10,842 nt of DNA. Origin: Clostridiaceae bacterium (GTDB taxonomy: Bacteria > Bacillota > Clostridia > Saccharofermentanales > DTU023). The notes beneath the pieces were generated by a model. The model was not told the DNA's origin, ran no database searches, and was given only the letters and a program-made list of their open reading frames with translations. The stretch covers positions 1-10,842 of the forward strand of contig JAAZJV010000142.1 in assembly GCA_012800135.1 (NCBI GenBank). Reading direction: 5' to 3'. Of this stretch, positions 1-7,230 are shown piece after piece. Within the stretch, counting starts at the first letter, position 1, and every line of letters begins with the position of its first letter. The position numbers and the translations under genes were made by a program.

Positions 1-2118
1 TAAAAGCGATATTTTGATTAGAAGAATAAAAACGACATTCTGTCGCACAATGCGCACTGTTTTGTGTGCGATGGCCACGGCATCCGGAATACGGTTCAAT
101 TCATCGGTCATAACGACGACATCGGCCGCTTCAATAGCGGCGTCCGTACCGAGTCCGCCCATTGCGATTCCGACATCGGCCAAGCGTAAAGCCGGCGCGT
201 CGTTGATTCCGTCGCCTACAAAAATCGTCTTACCTTTTGTGACACTGCGCTCGTTGTCAAGATGCTTTAATTTATCTTCCGGCATCATGGCGCCAAACGC
301 CGCGTCTACACCGAGTTGACGCCCGGTCTCCAAGGTTACATTCTGTGTGTCGCCGGAGAATATAGCAATTCTAGAAACACCGAGTTCACGCAACCTTTGC
401 ACGGCTTCTTTAGCAGAAGCGCGCAATGTGTCCTCTATGTAAAAGGTGCCAATCCATATATTGTTAAGCGCGACATGTACAAGTGTCGCACCGAGCGTTG
501 CACCCGTATCATCAGGAACGAAGACACTATTTTCTTCAAGCCATGCACGATTTCCTGCAAGCACATTTTTCTCACCTATTTTAGCGCGTACCCCTTTCCC
601 CGCCCATTCTTCTATGGAGCAGGGCATCTCTCCTAAGAGATCCGGACGAAGGTTACGAATCGCTTCGGCGATAGGATGACTGGCATATTGCTCTGCTACT
701 GAAGCGTAATACGTCAGCTGTTCTTCAGAGATACTGTCAGCGTTCACTATTCGGCGCACAGTAAACTGACCGGTCGTCAGTGTTCCTGTTTTATCAAATA
801 CACACGTCGCCGTATCGTTAAGTGCGTCGAGCGACGTACTTCCACGGATAAGGATGCCGCGGCGCGAAGCGTTGCCCATTCCGGAAATGAATGCTAGCGG
901 CACTGAAATGACAAGAGCACACGGACAGGAAATGACAAGAAAGTTGAGCGCTCGGTATCCCCACTCAGTCAAAGTCGCTCCGGTAATAAATAATGGCGGC
1001 AAGAAAGCAAGCAATGCAGCTAGGATGACAACGATCGGCGTGTATACGCGGGCGAAGCGCGCTGTGAAAGTTTCAATTTTCGTTTTCCTTAAACTTGCTC
1101 TTTGTGCGAGATCGAGAATACGTGTGATCGCAGAATCATGCTCATTTCTTGTGACGAGTATGTCCACTGCGTTATGCCCATTGATCGCTCCGGCGAGGAT
1201 CTCGCCTTTCTCTTCAATCAGTTTAGGAATCGATTCGCCGGTCAATGCGGAATAGTCTAATTGCGCCAAATTCGATTCCAATATCCCGTCGAGCGGGACG
1301 CGCTCGCCGGCAAATACGCGAATACGGTCGCCGGGTTGAAGCTCGCACGGCGCGTGATCGACGATGGAGCCGTCCTCCTTTATGCGATGTGCGATTCGTG
1401 GCCGCAAATCGGCTAAAGCATGAATGGATCGACTCGTCTGTTGGGTCGCACGCTCTTCCAGCGATGATCCTAGCAAATAGAAAAGCATGACGGCGCTGCT
1501 TTCTGCCGGTTTGCCGATGATCAATGCGCCAATCGCGGCAATGGTCATCAGGAATTGTTCGGAGAAAAGATGTCCGGTGAAAAGGCTTTTGAACGCCGTC
1601 CACATCACATCGATACCGGCTACGAGAGCGCTTGCGATGAAGAGAACGAGTGATGCAGTGGTGTTTTTATGCGTTAAAATGCCCCCGATAAAGAAGATGG
1701 TACCGAAAATCAGTCGCGCACCGTTTGACAAAAGAAGCGCCCAAAACGGATGTCTTTTTCTTAATTTTTGTAAGAGACTATTCTCCGAATGATCGTGATC
1801 GCAATAAGGACAGCCGCATGTTGAATTCGATAATATCGCTATTTCAGGCGTTTCAGTTGTTTCAGTCAAAACTCCTTCATCGCACGAAGAGCAACAACAT
1901 TCATGAGTATGCGGATTTGTCGCTACATGAGGTACACAGCAGCTCGAATGGTCTTGTGGTGCCGTCACAGAAGGTGATGCATGTCCATCCGCATGATCAT
2001 GCGATGTTGGCACAGACGACGGTGTACAACAGCTTTTGCCGTCACATGATGTTGTCGCGCTGTTCACGGACGGGAGGGAGTCTAAATATTTTCTATTGTT
2101 TTCAATTATTACGTTCAT
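1..2118 (-). CDS. cadA: P1B-type heavy-metal efflux ATPase (Zn/Cd/Pb), 3' end outside window
   Basis: The reverse strand is open for 706 codons from an ATG at 2118 to the window edge. The protein is an inner-membrane pump that exports divalent soft metals using ATP. Visible motifs in order are the actuator TGES (293-296), the CPC metal-binding motif in the membrane (398-400), the phosphorylation motif DKTGT (Asp442), SHP (480-482), MMPEDK (611-616) and GDGINDAP (635-642). The final visible residues, NVVFILLIK, include the TM7 lysine typical of the Zn/Cd/Pb group. The last membrane helices, about 30-40 residues, are missing. There is no GMTCxxC-type HMA domain; residues 25-110 instead hold 12 Cys and 9 His, including CC, CCC and CGCPYC clusters. 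The start has no clear Shine-Dalgarno and lies 31 bp after the repressor gene, so it is probably translated by coupling. Family assignment is secure; exact metal specificity is inferred. Confidence 0.95.
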   Translation of the reverse strand, partial: MNVIIENNRKYLDSLPSVNSATTSCDGKSCCTPSSVPTSHDHADGHASPSVTAPQDHSSCCVPHVATNPHTHECCCSSCDEGVLTETTETPEIAILSNSTCGCPYCDHDHSENSLLQKLRKRHPFWALLLSNGARLIFGTIFFIGGILTHKNTTASLVLFIASALVAGIDVMWTAFKSLFTGHLFSEQFLMTIAAIGALIIGKPAESSAVMLFYLLGSSLEERATQQTSRSIHALADLRPRIAHRIKEDGSIVDHAPCELQPGDRIRVFAGERVPLDGILESNLAQLDYSALTGESIPKLIEEKGEILAGAINGHNAVDILVTRNEHDSAITRILDLAQRASLRKTKIETFTARFARVYTPIVVILAALLAFLPPLFITGATLTEWGYRALNFLVISCPCALVISVPLAFISGMGNASRRGILIRGSTSLDALNDTATCVFDKTGTLTTGQFTVRRIVNADSISEEQLTYYASVAEQYASHPIAEAIRNLRPDLLGEMPCSIEEWAGKGVRAKIGEKNVLAGNRAWLEENSVFVPDDTGATLGATLVHVALNNIWIGTFYIEDTLRASAKEAVQRLRELGVSRIAIFSGDTQNVTLETGRQLGVDAAFGAMMPEDKLKHLDNERSVTKGKTIFVGDGINDAPALRLADVGIAMGGLGTDAAIEAADVVVMTDELNRIPDAVAIAHKTVRIVRQNVVFILLIKISLL

Positions 2119-2149
2119 TTTGTGTGCGTTTCGAGTACTTGTTTTCGCA

Positions 2150-2659
2150 TCATTGATGTTGCAGGTGTTCGACGCCGACATCAAGAATATCCTTTACGTG
2201 ATCATCGTCGAGACTGTAATAAACGACTTTGCCTTCGCGACGGTTTCGGACGAGGCGGGCACCTTTTAGTAGACGAAGCTGATGAGAAATAGCGGATTGC
2301 GAGATGGATAGCAGCGCGGAAAGATCGCAAACACAGAGCTCCGTATGGTGAAGCGCGTAAAGAATGCGAATACGTGTCGTGTCTCCAAACACCTTGAAGA
2401 ATTCCGCGAGCTCAAAAAGCAGTTCCTCGTCGGGCAGTGCCTTTTGCGCGGATAGTACCGCGTCACGATGAATCATCGTGACCTCGCACTTCGTATCATC
2501 CGCTGTTGTTTCGTCAGGCGCTCTCTCTTCAATTATCGATCTGTCGTCCGGTATCTCCTGATGAACCGATGTGTTCTTCGCATCGTCATCTGTCGATGCA
2601 TCGAGGATCTTCTCGTCAGGCGTCACTTGATCCTGTTTTTTCGCCAATGCGTCGCTCAT
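2150..2659 (-). CDS. cadC: ArsR/SmtB-family metal-sensing repressor (CadC-like)
   Basis: This 169-residue protein is a winged-helix repressor expected to release DNA when it binds Zn, Cd or Pb. The core runs from about residue 58 to the end. It contains ELCVCD (107-112; Cys109 and Cys111 of the alpha3 metal site), the recognition helix SISQSAISHQLRLLK (118-132) and the wing RREGKVVYYSL. An N-terminal Cys58 (KCEVTMIH) could complete the alpha3N site, as in CadC. The last helix matches the alpha5 zinc site of SmtB with Asp152, His154, His165 and His168, the last in place of Glu, so both site types may be present. Residues 1-57 are an acidic, low-complexity extension not usual for the roughly 120-residue family. 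The start is supported by GGAGA about 6 nt upstream. It is the first gene of the operon with the efflux ATPase, which it most likely autoregulates together with itself. Confidence 0.93.
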   Translation of the reverse strand: MSDALAKKQDQVTPDEKILDASTDDDAKNTSVHQEIPDDRSIIEERAPDETTADDTKCEVTMIHRDAVLSAQKALPDEELLFELAEFFKVFGDTTRIRILYALHHTELCVCDLSALLSISQSAISHQLRLLKGARLVRNRREGKVVYYSLDDDHVKDILDVGVEHLQHQ

Positions 2660-2703
2660 GTCAATCTCCGTACTACGTCATTTCCACACAAATAAATGAA
2701 CAT

Positions 2704-2715
2704 ATGAGCAGTCAT
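2704..2715. promoter_or_regulatory. Candidate ArsR/CadC operator (ATGA-gcag-TCAT)
   Basis: An interrupted palindrome, ATGA-N4-TCAT, in an AT-rich stretch just downstream of the predicted cadC start site. Position and AT-rich character fit SmtB/CadC-type operators, but the arms are short and asymmetric beyond 4 bp, so this is tentative. Confidence 0.35.
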
Positions 2716-2733
2716 CAATATGATTATAGATCC

Positions 2734-2761
2734 ATCATACGTTATTTAGAGACGATGTCAA
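2734..2761 (-). promoter_or_regulatory. Promoter of the cadC-cadA operon
   Basis: On the minus strand a perfect TTGACA (2761-2756) is followed by 16 bp and TATGAT (2739-2734). A second candidate -10, TATAAT (2728-2723), lies further downstream without a good -35. Transcription should start near 2727, about 70 nt before the repressor ATG. The -35 hexamer sits partly inside a perfect inverted repeat. Confidence 0.65.
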
Positions 2762-2784
2762 GGGTAAAAAGATCGACATCGTCT
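2750..2784. repeat. Perfect 10-bp inverted repeat over the cad promoter -35
   Basis: AGACGATGTC (2750-2759) and GACATCGTCT (2775-2784) are perfect inverted copies separated by 15 bp. The left arm overlaps the -35 hexamer. No U-tract follows the right arm on either strand, so it does not look like a terminator; a regulator binding site is more likely. Confidence 0.6.
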
Positions 2785-2957
2785 AAGCCGTGCTCCGAAG
2801 TTTATGAAGACCGGCTTCTGAATGAAAGTGAAATAAGATGCGAAGATAAAGAAGAAGATAAAGATAATAAATTTATTACGGGATTTAGAGTGCTTTTATG
2901 AAAGCAATGAATTTCAGCTAGTTTTTCAGTAAAAACAGGAGGGCAAAAGAAAGAAAA

Positions 2958-2975
2958 AGGGGCCGTGGAGCCCCT
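2958..2975 (-). terminator. Rho-independent terminator of rpmB
   Basis: AGGGGC and GCCCCT form a 6-bp GC-rich stem with a 6-nt loop. On the minus strand it is followed by TTTTTCTTTC. It lies about 50 nt beyond the rpmB stop codon. Confidence 0.85.
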
Positions 2976-3026
2976 CGTGATCATGGGTTTTTGAAGATTA
3001 CCTTGCTCTTTAAAGTCCTGTTACGG

Positions 3027-3224
3027 TTATCCGCGCTGCACGGCACCGCTTCTCAGGCAACGTGTGCAAACATTCATGGTTTTGGGTACGCCGTTTACCA
3101 CTACGCGAACACGCTGAATATTTGCGCGCTGACGATGGAGAGCTCGCCGAGAAATCTGTGAGCGCGAAATTCTTATCTTTCTGCCAAAGAACATATCTTT
3201 TTGGCAAATCTCACATTTGGCCAT
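3027..3224 (-). CDS. rpmB: 50S ribosomal protein L28
   Basis: A 65-residue basic protein of the large ribosomal subunit. It starts MAKCEIC and ends with the family signature NIQRVRVVVNGVPKTMNVCTRC (written here as NIQRVRV...NVCTRC), then LRSG. Cys4, Cys7, Cys53 and Cys56 form the CxxC pairs of the zinc-binding type of L28. The ATG at 3224 was chosen over an upstream in-frame start at 3281 because it opens the conserved MAKC sequence and has AGGAG 8 nt upstream. The middle segment (about 13-35, ISRSQISRRALHRQRAN) is Arg-rich and unlike the SHSH-type sequence common in the family, so this copy is somewhat divergent. It is transcribed alone, with its own promoter and terminator. Confidence 0.93.
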   Translation of the reverse strand: MAKCEICQKDMFFGRKIRISRSQISRRALHRQRANIQRVRVVVNGVPKTMNVCTRCLRSGAVQRG

Positions 3225-3271
3225 ATTCATTACTCCTGTTCGTTCTACTGCGCAAAAATCGCGCAATGAGT

Positions 3272-3301
3272 ATCTTAACACAGAGGATAAGTGCGATGCA
3301 A
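3272..3301 (-). promoter_or_regulatory. Putative rpmB promoter
   Basis: On the minus strand TTGCAT (3301-3296) is followed by 18 bp and TAAGAT (3277-3272). A short hairpin (TGCGC, 7-nt loop, GCGCA) lies between it and the ribosome binding site. Confidence 0.45.
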
Positions 3302-3560
3302 GGTCAGTTTTTCGATTTTATACGAAGAGTTGTTACAAAACAAACAGTTTTATTTTTATCCCTGATTTTCTGCAAGTTAATCTGAATAGCTTTCTCAAAA
3401 GAATGTCTATAAGCGCAAGCGACTTCAATGAATTTCGGCCGTGCAGGTTGCTGCCATTTGCCTTCTTTCGCCGCAGTGTTAAGCCGTTGCATCACCGCAA
3501 CGGCAACGTAGGTATTCTCTGTGCATTATGTCGATAACGTTTTGTTTTCCATCATATCCT
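3302..3560. other. Intergenic region between rpmB and guaD
   Basis: No convincing gene. A weak minus-strand frame from GTG at 3495 lacks a ribosome binding site and recognisable family. The main structure is a perfect 8-bp stem, GCCGTTGC (3483-3490) and GCAACGGC (3497-3504), around a 6-nt loop, with no U-tract on either side. Confidence 0.5.
3483..3504. repeat. Perfect 8-bp stem-loop
   Basis: GCCGTTGC, ATCACC loop, GCAACGGC. It is too GC-rich and exact to dismiss, but it lacks the T-run of an intrinsic terminator. Role unknown. Confidence 0.6.
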
Positions 3561-3589
3561 TTGACAATCTTGCACACAATCTCTAAACT
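3561..3589 (+). promoter_or_regulatory. Putative guaD promoter
   Basis: TTGACA (3561-3566), 17 bp spacer, TAAACT (3584-3589), 108 nt upstream of the guaD start. The leader lacks the conserved core words of a purine riboswitch. Confidence 0.5.
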
Positions 3590-3696
3590 TGCTATAGAAA
3601 GAAAAGCATTCATCGGAAGCGTTTAATCCTCGCATTCGACGAAAATCCCACATTATTTAGATCGATCGGTCTATTGATTTTAAGGGGGTAAACGAT

Positions 3697-4974
3697 ATGT
3701 CGCAATATACGCTCGTCCATGGAGATATTCTCTACTCTGATACATCCGACACATTGGCCTGTTATCCCGATAGCTGGATGGTCATACGTTCCGGTTTAAT
3801 CGAGGCCGTCGAGCCTGTAAAACCCGACATCGAAGGTGCGAAGGTTCGCGATTACGGTCACCAGCTGATTCTTCCTGTCTTTTCCGATTTACATTTTCAT
3901 TCCGTGCAATACGCAATGCGCGGTCTCGGTCGCGACAAAGAATTGTTGCCTTGGCTGCAAACCTATACGTTTAAGGAAGAGGCGTGTTTTGCGAATATCG
4001 AATATGCGGAACGTGTGTTCAAGCAGTTGTTAAATGAACTTTGGACGGAGGGTTCATTCAACCTGTGCACGTTTTCAAGCCTTCATCTTGAGGCAACGCT
4101 CTTGCTGATGGATATGTACGAAGCGAATGAATTTCGCGCGTATGTCGGCAAAGTGAACATGGACAGCAACGATCCTATTCTTGTCGAAGATACGGAAGCC
4201 TCATTCGAAGATACAAAGCGCTGGATTGAAGAAAGTCGCGCTTTGAAATATACCAAACCGATCATTACGCCGCGCTTTGCGCCGTCGTGCACACCGAAGT
4301 TGCTTGCCAATCTAGGGAGACTGGTGGAGGAACAACAGTTGCCCGTTCAAACGCACTTGAATGAAAACCACGGCGAAATTGAGCTCGTTGCGGAACTGTT
4401 TCCTGATTACGACAATTACTACGATGTTTATCGGAAAAACGGTCTGACCCCCGAGGGTAAGACCGTCATGGCACACTGCATCCACAATACAAAGCCCGAA
4501 CTGGAAGCGATGAAAGAAGACAAGGTCCTCATCGCCCACTGCCCTGCCTCCAACGTTAACCTTTCAAGCGGGATCATGCCCCTTCGCGATATGATTGATC
4601 AAGGCTTCCTGATCGCTCTCGGTTCAGATATCGGAGGCGGAGACCGTCTGTTCATTGGACATGCGATTGTCGACGCGATCCGGTCAGCGAACATATTAAG
4701 CATCGTTCATGAAGGGAAAGTCGCGCCGGTCACCTTTCCTGAGGCCTATTATCTCGCTACCGCGGGAGGCGGCTCCTTCTTCGGAAAAACAGGTACTTTC
4801 AAGCCGGGTTATTCGGCCGACTATATTGTGGTGGATGACAGTTGCTGGCCTGCAACGAACCGCTACGATCTTTCCGAGCGGTTGGAGCAGTTTATTTACG
4901 CAGGATCGGGTGATAGGATCACAGAACGCTGCATGAGAGGCAACCTTATTGCCAAGCCCTATTCTTCTCTCTAG
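3697..4974 (+). CDS. guaD: Guanine deaminase (amidohydrolase superfamily)
   Basis: This 425-residue cytosolic enzyme should hydrolyse guanine to xanthine and ammonia in purine salvage or catabolism. It has the amidohydrolase metal ligands in order: HFH (His66, His68), THLNEN (His220), AHCIH (His260 and His263) and GSDIGGG (Asp311). PRFAPSCTP, QTHLNENHGEIE and ALGSDIGGG are characteristic of guanine deaminases rather than of cytosine or S-adenosylhomocysteine deaminases. Length is normal for the family. The start has AAGGGGG about 7 nt upstream. The gene stands alone behind its own promoter. Its stop codon overlaps the stop of the convergent permease gene. A related aminohydrolase substrate cannot be fully excluded. 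Confidence 0.92.
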   Translation: MSQYTLVHGDILYSDTSDTLACYPDSWMVIRSGLIEAVEPVKPDIEGAKVRDYGHQLILPVFSDLHFHSVQYAMRGLGRDKELLPWLQTYTFKEEACFANIEYAERVFKQLLNELWTEGSFNLCTFSSLHLEATLLLMDMYEANEFRAYVGKVNMDSNDPILVEDTEASFEDTKRWIEESRALKYTKPIITPRFAPSCTPKLLANLGRLVEEQQLPVQTHLNENHGEIELVAELFPDYDNYYDVYRKNGLTPEGKTVMAHCIHNTKPELEAMKEDKVLIAHCPASNVNLSSGIMPLRDMIDQGFLIALGSDIGGGDRLFIGHAIVDAIRSANILSIVHEGKVAPVTFPEAYYLATAGGGSFFGKTGTFKPGYSADYIVVDDSCWPATNRYDLSERLEQFIYAGSGDRITERCMRGNLIAKPYSSL

Positions 4975-5702
4975 AGAATCCATTTTCTATTGATATTGTA
5001 GCGACAAATCAGAAATAGGATGGCTGAAAAAGCCAGAAGCAACGCAAAACACAGCGCAGGGGAAAGGGTGTTTGCTTCTATTATTGCGCCTCTTAGAATA
5101 TCGGTTCCGTAGGTGAGCGGCAGGCAATAAGATATCGGGCGCAAAAAGACCGGTAGACTCGAGATCGGAATAAACAGTCCGCAAAGAAACAGCATCGGGA
5201 AGCGGAAGAAGTTTGAAAAAGTCTGCGCTTCGAACACCTGTTCCGCCGATACCGCAATCAGAAGTCCCATAAGTGAAGAGGTGATCGCGATCAATAAGAC
5301 GGCAAGGATCAAGACTCCCCATTTCACGCCGCTAAGATTTATAAAGAAACTTGCGAAAAGGACCGGGACAAAAGCGTTGAACATACCGAACACGATCGTT
5401 CCCGCTATTTTTGCCAAGACCATTGTGCTGAGGCTGATCGGCGCCAAAAGCAGGCGCTCAAACGATCTGCCGCTTCGCTCAAAGGTAATAGTGACAGCGA
5501 GCATCGACGTCGTCCCGAACAGCACGCTCATGGCAATTAGACCGGGGAGTAGCTCCAAGACGTTCTTGCCGGGAGAGCGGATGAGCTGCATGAGCGTCCA
5601 AGAGAGCGGGAAGATAATGCCCCAGCTGATGTTCGGAGGCTTAAGGTAATATTTTTCTATATCTTTTTTCAATATATTCCAAAACGCAATCCAGCTTTTC
5701 AT
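4971..5702 (-). CDS. ABC-2 type transporter permease
   Basis: A 243-residue membrane protein with about six hydrophobic segments (near residues 26-42, 51-75, 93-120, 127-150, 166-186 and 215-236). The motif FERSGRSFERLLLAPIS before the third helix and the FRFPMLFLCGLFIPISSLP stretch with LTYGTDILRGAI are typical of ABC-2 exporter permeases. It forms the membrane channel for the ATPase encoded just upstream; the ATG overlaps that gene's TGA (ATGA), so translation is coupled. Substrate is not evident; related pairs export drugs, antibiotics or lipids. It is the last gene of the operon, and no terminator is visible between it and the convergent guaD. Confidence 0.9.
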   Translation of the reverse strand: MKSWIAFWNILKKDIEKYYLKPPNISWGIIFPLSWTLMQLIRSPGKNVLELLPGLIAMSVLFGTTSMLAVTITFERSGRSFERLLLAPISLSTMVLAKIAGTIVFGMFNAFVPVLFASFFINLSGVKWGVLILAVLLIAITSSLMGLLIAVSAEQVFEAQTFSNFFRFPMLFLCGLFIPISSLPVFLRPISYCLPLTYGTDILRGAIIEANTLSPALCFALLLAFSAILFLICRYNINRKWIL

Positions 5703-6667
5703 TGCCCTATCGATTTTTCCTCCGTTTCTTCCAATGTGGAAGATTCAATACCGGTCAGTTTGACGAACACATCTTCCAAAGAGGGACGCAGCTCTTGTGC
5801 CTCGTACACTCTAATTCCTTTGTCGCGGAAGAATTCCATGACAGGGAGGAGCGAAATGCGATTGTCCGATTCCATGACGAGCGAACGGTCAGACCGAATA
5901 GAAACTTTGCTTTCTTTGAAGCAGAATTGGACTTCATCGGCGATATCTTCGTTGATCTCATCGGTGATGAAGCGGATAGTATGGCCATGTGCGATGCTTT
6001 CCATCAATTCGGGAACGGTTCCGGTCGCGACAATGCGCCCTTTTGCTATAAAAGCGATGCGGTCACAGATGCGTTCAGCCTCTTCAATGTAGTGCGTGGT
6101 GAGGAAAATCGTCGTACCTTTCTTTTTCAGGTCTACGATCATATTCCGGATATGTCGGGAGCTTTCAACATCAATGCCCGTCGTCGGCTCATCGAGAAAA
6201 AGAACGCGCGGAGAGTGGATCAGCGCCGCGGCAATCGTCAGTTTGCGTCGCATCCCTTTGGAATAGGCTTTAAACGGTCGCTTACCCGCATCGGTCAACT
6301 TGAACTCTTCCAAAAGCTTTCGGGCTTTTGGCTCTCTTTCTTCTTTTTTCATTCCATAAAGCGCGGCACAGAAACAAAGGTTATCAAAGCCGTCCATCTC
6401 GTTGTAGAGATTGCTTTCATCCGCGACAATTCCCATGATGGCCTGCGCTTTTTTCGTCTGTTTCCTCACATCAATGCCATCGACAGTAATATCTCCGGCA
6501 GTAGGTCGGGAAAGACCGATGATCATGTTGATCGTCGATGTCTTTCCCGCGCCGTTCGGTCCTAAAAATCCGAATATTTCATCTTTTCGAATATCAAAGG
6601 AGATATCATCCACAGCTGTAAAATCACCGTACTTCTTCTTAAGATTTGTGACACGCACCATTTCCAT
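5699..6667 (-). CDS. ABC-2 type exporter ATP-binding protein
   Basis: A 322-residue cytoplasmic ATPase that powers the adjacent permease. Numbered from the chosen start it shows Walker A GPNGAGKT (36-43), the signature YSKGM (135-139, a variant of LSGGQ common in this subfamily), Walker B VLFLDEP (155-161) and the switch His192 in TTHYIEEAE. The Q-loop glutamine is replaced in ADESNLY. A C-terminal domain of about 100 residues ends in LRPSLEDVFVKLTG, as in DrrA-like exporters. Three in-frame ATGs lie close together; the one at 6667 was chosen because AAGAAGG lies 9 nt upstream, whereas it directly abuts the ATG at 6676. The start lies inside the end of the repressor gene, an overlap of 29 nt, indicating one coupled operon under that repressor. 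Confidence 0.92.
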   Translation of the reverse strand: MEMVRVTNLKKKYGDFTAVDDISFDIRKDEIFGFLGPNGAGKTSTINMIIGLSRPTAGDITVDGIDVRKQTKKAQAIMGIVADESNLYNEMDGFDNLCFCAALYGMKKEEREPKARKLLEEFKLTDAGKRPFKAYSKGMRRKLTIAAALIHSPRVLFLDEPTTGIDVESSRHIRNMIVDLKKKGTTIFLTTHYIEEAERICDRIAFIAKGRIVATGTVPELMESIAHGHTIRFITDEINEDIADEVQFCFKESKVSIRSDRSLVMESDNRISLLPVMEFFRDKGIRVYEAQELRPSLEDVFVKLTGIESSTLEETEEKSIGQ

Positions 6668-7067
6668 GACGTTCATCCTTCTTGTCGTGATCTATTCCGT
6701 GACAGAACGCCTTCAATTCGTCGCTGCAGTCGCCCTTTTTGTGACAATCCTCTTTTTCATCAGCGGGACAATCATCGCGTTGTTTCGGCTTGCAAGATTT
6801 TCGTTCAATGGCAGCCAGAGCCTCGATCTCATTTGCCAGCTTGCTCAATACGGATCGCTCCACATCGTAGTGCATGAAATAACCGCGTCTCTCTCCTACG
6901 AGAAGACCTGCCTCCCGCAAGACTTTCAGATGCTGGGAAATGGTCGCCTCAGTCAGATTCAGCTCATTTGCGAGTGCTCTGACACAGTAATTGTGTCGCA
7001 GAAGCAGCATCAAAATGTTCATGCGCGTCTCATCTGCGATTGCCTTCAATACATTTGTCTTATCCAT
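6639..7067 (-). CDS. ArsR-family repressor with Cys/His-rich C-terminal tail
   Basis: A 142-residue winged-helix regulator. The N-terminal 90 residues form the DNA-binding fold: DETRMNILMLLL (12-23), recognition helix TEATISQHLKVLREAGL (39-55) and wing GERRGYFMHYDV (58-69). It lacks the CVCD metal site of CadC; the equivalent helix has a single Cys28. Residues 91-142 form a charged tail with six Cys (92, 100, 108, 114, 122, 139) and five His, suggesting metal, metalloid or thiol sensing. GGAGG lies 6 nt before the ATG. It heads the operon with the ABC ATPase and permease and should control it through the paired palindromes upstream. The DNA-binding role is secure; the signal is unknown. Confidence 0.88.
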   Translation of the reverse strand: MDKTNVLKAIADETRMNILMLLLRHNYCVRALANELNLTEATISQHLKVLREAGLLVGERRGYFMHYDVERSVLSKLANEIEALAAIERKSCKPKQRDDCPADEKEDCHKKGDCSDELKAFCHGIDHDKKDERHGNGACHKS

Positions 7068-7085
7068 AATCGTCCTCCGTAATTT

Positions 7086-7133
7086 GTCCTAAAACGCCGT
7101 CATGTCAGGAGTTTTGGGACTTTTTGTGCCCAA
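7086..7133 (-). other. Two overlapping hairpins in the exporter operon leader
   Basis: In the leader before the repressor ribosome binding site, GTCCCAAAAC (7120-7111) can pair with GTTTTAGGAC (7095-7086), ten positions with one mismatch. Part of the same segment, GTCCCAA (7120-7114), can instead pair with TTGGGCAC (7133-7126) around an AAAAA loop. The two folds exclude each other. On the plus strand the larger hairpin is followed by TTTTT, so it might instead terminate antisense transcription. Confidence 0.45.
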
Positions 7134-7208
7134 GAAAATGAATTACGCCTTATAGATTGGACACGAGTTGTGACACATACCGTATCCGGATCAAAATGGA
7201 GAGTTTTC

Positions 7209-7221
7209 GGACACACTGTCC
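7209..7221. repeat. 13-bp palindrome GGACA-CAC-TGTCC
   Basis: A perfect inverted repeat with 5-bp arms in the leader of the exporter operon. A related word, GACAGTGTC, is palindromic at 7297-7305 on the other side of the promoter. It could be an extra regulatory site or a small leader hairpin. Confidence 0.4.
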
Positions 7222-7230
7222 ATCATTTTA

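Noticed and set aside
14-1792. Several plus-strand and other-frame open frames across the metal ATPase gene
   Set aside because: They are shadows of a continuous minus-strand frame that carries every P1B ATPase motif in order.
2119-2150. An 11-codon frame starting at the ATG overlapping the cadC stop codon
   Set aside because: It stops at the TGA overlapping the cadA start. At most it passes ribosomes to cadA; nothing supports a functional peptide.
3304-3495. Minus-strand frame of 63 codons upstream of rpmB
   Set aside because: It starts at GTG inside the perfect stem-loop at 3483-3504, has no ribosome binding site, and resembles no family I recognise.
3590-3696. Possible purine riboswitch before guaD
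   Set aside because: The conserved junction and loop sequences of the purine aptamer could not be found in the leader.
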